Assembly: GCA_027483535.1 (NCBI GenBank)
Contig: JAIXUN010000002.1
Coordinates: forward strand, 2,392,979-2,456,978
Source of the DNA: a bacterium
Lineage (GTDB): Bacteria > Armatimonadota > Fimbriimonadia > Fimbriimonadales > Fimbriimonadaceae
Reading direction: 5' to 3'
DNA: 64,000 bases
Made by a program: the position numbers and the translations under genes. Numbering within the stretch: the stretch's first letter is position 1; every line of letters begins with the position of its first letter. Under the pieces are notes generated by a model. It did not search any database, was not told where the DNA came from, and was given only the letters and a program-made list of their open reading frames with translations. Below, one piece after another: positions 61,446 through 64,000 of this stretch.

Positions 61446-62944
61446 TTCGCACCCACCATCAGTCGACCAATGGCGTCTCGGTCTCTGCCTTCGTCCGGCT
61501 TGGGCTCAGAGAATTCACCCGAACAGAGCACCACAATGCGATCGCAGTATTCCAGAAGTTCGTCGAGGTCGAAGCTGACCACCAGCGCCGAGGTCCCGGT
61601 GTCGCAGAGTTCTCGAATCTTGGAATAGACGCGCGCGGTGGAGTTGAGGTCGAGCCCACGAGCGGGTTGGAAAGCCAGCACCAGAGCGGGATCGTACAGC
61701 AAAGCCCTCGCGGCAACGAATCGCTGCTGGTTTCCGCCGGAGAGTCCGGACATAGCATCGTTTAAGCTTCCCCGCTTGGTGTTGAACAAATCGGCGATCT
61801 TCAGCGCTTCGGGCTCGACAGCATTCCCGCTGAGTTTGTCGAACGGAGGGATTCTTTGCAGGCCAAGGGTGGCGTTTTCAATGAGCGACCACTCTTCTAT
61901 CACCGCTTCGGCAAGGCGATCTTCGGGAATGATTCGCAGACCCTGCTTGAGCCGCTCCCGGGTGGGGAGATTTGTCCAATCCTGCTCGGTTGCGCCTTGT
62001 ACAAATCGAATAGAACCGCTTACCGGTCTGGTGGTGCCCATGAGCGCTTGGAAAAGCTCGCGTTGACCGCTGCCATCCACCCCGGCGATTCCCACCAGTT
62101 CGCCTTTTCGAATCTGGAATGAGCAGTTTTTGAGCTGAAGGTTGCCCTTGGGACCCTTCACGCTGAGATCGCTGACGGTGAGCAGGGCCGGCGCGCCTGT
62201 TTCGGTGGAAAGCGGCGGACGCTGGACCAGTTCTCCGCCGACGATCGCCTTCGCCAAAGACTCCGGATCGGTCTCTGCAACGGGCATGGCGGCGATCCAC
62301 TTGCCTCCGCGAAGCACCGTCACCTCGTCGCAGTAGCCGAACACCTCCGGCAGTCGGTGAGTGACCACCAGAATGGTCGCGCCCTCTTTGGCAAGGTTGG
62401 AAAGACTTTCGAACAGCGCATCGGAGTCGGCGGGGGAGAGCATGGCGGTGGGCTCGTCCAGAATCATGATCTGGCTGTTGCGCCACAGCAGCTTTAGAAT
62501 CTCGAGCTTTTGGGCTCCCGCCGGGCTGAGGGTGGAGGCCTCGGCTTTCCAATCGAACTCGAAGCCCATCTTTTTGGCAAGTTCGTTGGCTCGCTCCTCG
62601 GCTCCTTTCAGGTTCAGAACGCCTGAACCTTCCGATCCAACAATGAGGTTTTCTAGGCAACTAAGCTCGCCGATGATGCCGTAGTGCTGGCTCACCATGC
62701 CCACGCCCGCCTCGATGGCCTGCGCCGAGCCCGCAAAAGTGTGTCGTTTACCGAACAGATCGATGGTGCCGGAATCGGGGTGCATGGCCCCGTAGAGAGC
62801 CTTCATCAGCGTGGTTTTGCCCGCGCCGTTTTCGCCCACCACGGCATGGATCGAACCCTGCTTCACCTTCAGCGACACGGAATCGAGCGCCTGCACGGTC
62901 CCGTATCGCTTGGAGATATCGATCAGTTCAACTGCGTAACTCAA
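61442..62944 (-). CDS. Nucleoside-type ABC transporter ATPase (two ABC domains)
   Basis: A 500-residue double ATPase like YufO/NupO or sugar XylG/RbsA. The first domain has Walker A GENGAGKTTL, LSPAGAQKLEI signature and LDEPTAML; the second has a degenerate Walker A (GVDGSGQREL) but a normal signature (LSGGNQQRF), as usual for this family. TTG start with AAAGGGA upstream. The substrate-binding lipoprotein (BmpA type) is not in this window. Nucleoside is the likeliest cargo. Confidence 0.93.
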   Translation of the reverse strand: MSYAVELIDISKRYGTVQALDSVSLKVKQGSIHAVVGENGAGKTTLMKALYGAMHPDSGTIDLFGKRHTFAGSAQAIEAGVGMVSQHYGIIGELSCLENLIVGSEGSGVLNLKGAEERANELAKKMGFEFDWKAEASTLSPAGAQKLEILKLLWRNSQIMILDEPTAMLSPADSDALFESLSNLAKEGATILVVTHRLPEVFGYCDEVTVLRGGKWIAAMPVAETDPESLAKAIVGGELVQRPPLSTETGAPALLTVSDLSVKGPKGNLQLKNCSFQIRKGELVGIAGVDGSGQRELFQALMGTTRPVSGSIRFVQGATEQDWTNLPTRERLKQGLRIIPEDRLAEAVIEEWSLIENATLGLQRIPPFDKLSGNAVEPEALKIADLFNTKRGSLNDAMSGLSGGNQQRFVAARALLYDPALVLAFQPARGLDLNSTARVYSKIRELCDTGTSALVVSFDLDELLEYCDRIVVLCSGEFSEPKPDEGRDRDAIGRLMVGAK

Positions 62945-63021
62945 TCCCTTTTTAGTACCCCTTCTATCCCTTTTGGGCCCTCTCGTTCCCTTAAGCCGAT
63001 TCTGGCCGAGCTGCGGAAATC

Positions 63022-63927
63022 CTACTCGTCGTCGCCGTCTTCTTCGTCTTCGGCGCCTTCTTCTTCTGGCACCAGTTCAAGATACAACTCGTAGAGGGCG
63101 GCGGTGGCGTCTTCGCCTCTACCCTCGTCGTCCAGAACCTCAAGAAGCTCGTCGACAAGGTCGGCGCAGGGGATGACGGCCTCGATGCTGTCGGCCGCTT
63201 CTTGGCAGTAATGAAGGTCTTTGCGCTGGTTTTTGATGCTGAACCCGGGTCGCCAGTCTTCTTTGAGAATCATGGGGCCGTAGTTCTCGAACGCCCAGCT
63301 TCCTCCCGCTCCACCTGCAATGAGTTCCCGAGCTTGGGCGATATCTAGACCCGCTTTTTTGGCAAAGCCCAAAGATTCGCAAAGACCAATGAGCGCGCCC
63401 GCCACCGCGATTTGGTTGGTGAGCTTCATCATTTGGCCCTGACCCACTTCGCCCACGCGCTCGGCTCGCTTGGTGTAGGGCTTCATGACCTCGATGGCCT
63501 CTTGAACGTCTTTGGGGTCGCCGCCGCAGAAAATGGTGAGGGTGCCCTTTTGGGCTCCCATGGAACCGCCCGTCACCGGGGCGTCGACGAATCGGAGTTT
63601 GCTCTTTTGAAGTTGCTTGGCGATTCGCTTCGCGCCTTCGGGCTGAATGGTGCTTTGATCGATGAACAGGGTGCCGGGCTTGGCGTGCGGAACCATTTGG
63701 GTGATCACTTCCACCACGTCCTCCGTAGTGCCGACGCAGCTAATAATGACGTCGCTGGCGGCGGCGAGGTCTTTGAGGTTCGCGGCGACTTTTGCTCCCG
63801 ATTCCTTAAGAGCCTCGGCCTTTTTGGCGGTTCGGTTCCAAACCGTCACTTCATGTCCGGCTTTCGCCAGGTGGGCCGCCATTGGCGCACCCATCACGCC
63901 CATTCCAACAAAGCCGATTTTCGCCAT
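63022..63927 (-). CDS. 3-hydroxyisobutyrate dehydrogenase-family NAD(P)-dependent enzyme
   Basis: About 301 residues of the beta-hydroxyacid dehydrogenase family. IGFVGMGVMGAPMA is the nucleotide loop, DAPVTGGSMGAQKGTL the substrate motif, and MMKLTNQIAVAG carries the catalytic Lys. The C-terminus ends in an unusual acidic tail (EEEGAEDEEDGDDE). ATG 63927 is preferred: GGGGAAG is placed six bases upstream. Substrate may be 3-hydroxyisobutyrate, tartronate semialdehyde or a related acid. About 75 bases before the ABC operon hold nothing recognisable. Confidence 0.9.
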   Translation of the reverse strand: MAKIGFVGMGVMGAPMAAHLAKAGHEVTVWNRTAKKAEALKESGAKVAANLKDLAAASDVIISCVGTTEDVVEVITQMVPHAKPGTLFIDQSTIQPEGAKRIAKQLQKSKLRFVDAPVTGGSMGAQKGTLTIFCGGDPKDVQEAIEVMKPYTKRAERVGEVGQGQMMKLTNQIAVAGALIGLCESLGFAKKAGLDIAQARELIAGGAGGSWAFENYGPMILKEDWRPGFSIKNQRKDLHYCQEAADSIEAVIPCADLVDELLEVLDDEGRGEDATAALYELYLELVPEEEGAEDEEDGDDE

Positions 63928-64000
63928 TGATACTTCCCCGTTCTGGACCAAGATTGGCTTTCCTTGCCCCTCTCGGCGAGCTTTTTGCTCGGGGGAGACG

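Noticed and set aside
63977..63991. CGAGC-TTTTT-GCTCG hairpin at the right edge as a terminator
   Set aside because: Only a 5-bp stem without a T tract after it; the gene it might end lies outside the window.
1..64000. tRNA, rRNA, CRISPR array or insertion sequence
   Set aside because: No cloverleaf-like, ribosomal, regularly spaced repeat or transposase sequence was recognised; a tRNAscan-type or repeat search would be needed to exclude weak cases.

Overview
This window is bacterial chromosome with about 55 protein genes, close-packed operons and many TTG or GTG starts. Gene content suggests a free-living, motile or surface-associated diderm: a full type IV pilus / type II-like assembly operon with a PilQ secretin, a flagellin, a PEP-CTERM protein, an outer-membrane beta-barrel candidate and several lipoproteins. 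The mixture (HD-GYP inside the pilus operon, PEP-CTERM, rpsU-ybeY-dgkA, tandem ClpS-like genes) fits an Armatimonadota / Fimbriimonas-like lineage. That placement is inference, because no rRNA gene is present.

Layout. 0-6 kb: a cut-off gene start, a large secreted BNR-repeat protein, a Fic enzyme with a striking pair of palindromes at its start, and a coupled rhodanese-SufE pair. 6-8 kb: an outer-membrane protein with a CBM9-like front end. 8.1-20.2 kb: the pilus operon (two minor pseudopilins, PilX-like, HD-GYP, PilM-N-O-P-Q, PilB, PilC, major pilin), closed by a clear terminator. 20.3-25.3 kb: a lipoprotein, rpsU, ybeY, a dgkA-PAP2 fusion, a CNNM/CorC protein, a Crp-family regulator and a GyrI-like protein. 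25.4-33.4 kb: secreted enzymes (glycoside hydrolase, PEP-CTERM LamG protein, M20 amidohydrolase, esterase, transglutaminase-like protein). 33.3-36.7 kb: a minus-strand operon with two TIM-barrel sugar isomerases, a GHMP kinase and a nucleotidyltransferase, probably making an activated sugar. 36.7-43.9 kb: amidase, nitrilase, and an AddA/AddB-like pair with no recognisable nuclease site.

43.9-51.3 kb: a membrane protein whose 3' end carries the flagellin terminator, flagellin, an asparaginase-family Ntn hydrolase, a free-standing protein resembling the C-terminal half of SelB, a coiled-coil protein, argB and two ClpS-like paralogues. 51.4-56.9 kb looks like an accessory patch: mostly unrecognised short proteins, several secreted or membrane-anchored, a solitary type I restriction R-like nuclease, and a duplicated pair of convergent gene ends. 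57.1-64 kb: an S41 peptidase, a LolA-like protein, a nucleoside-type ABC transporter (ATPase plus two permeases, without its binding protein) and a 3-hydroxyisobutyrate dehydrogenase-family enzyme.

The best leads are the paired palindromes at fic, the duplicated convergent-stop module, the stand-alone SelB-like C-terminal protein, the nuclease-less AddAB-like pair, and active-site substitutions in YbeY and the second ClpS paralogue. No tRNA, rRNA, CRISPR array or insertion sequence was seen.
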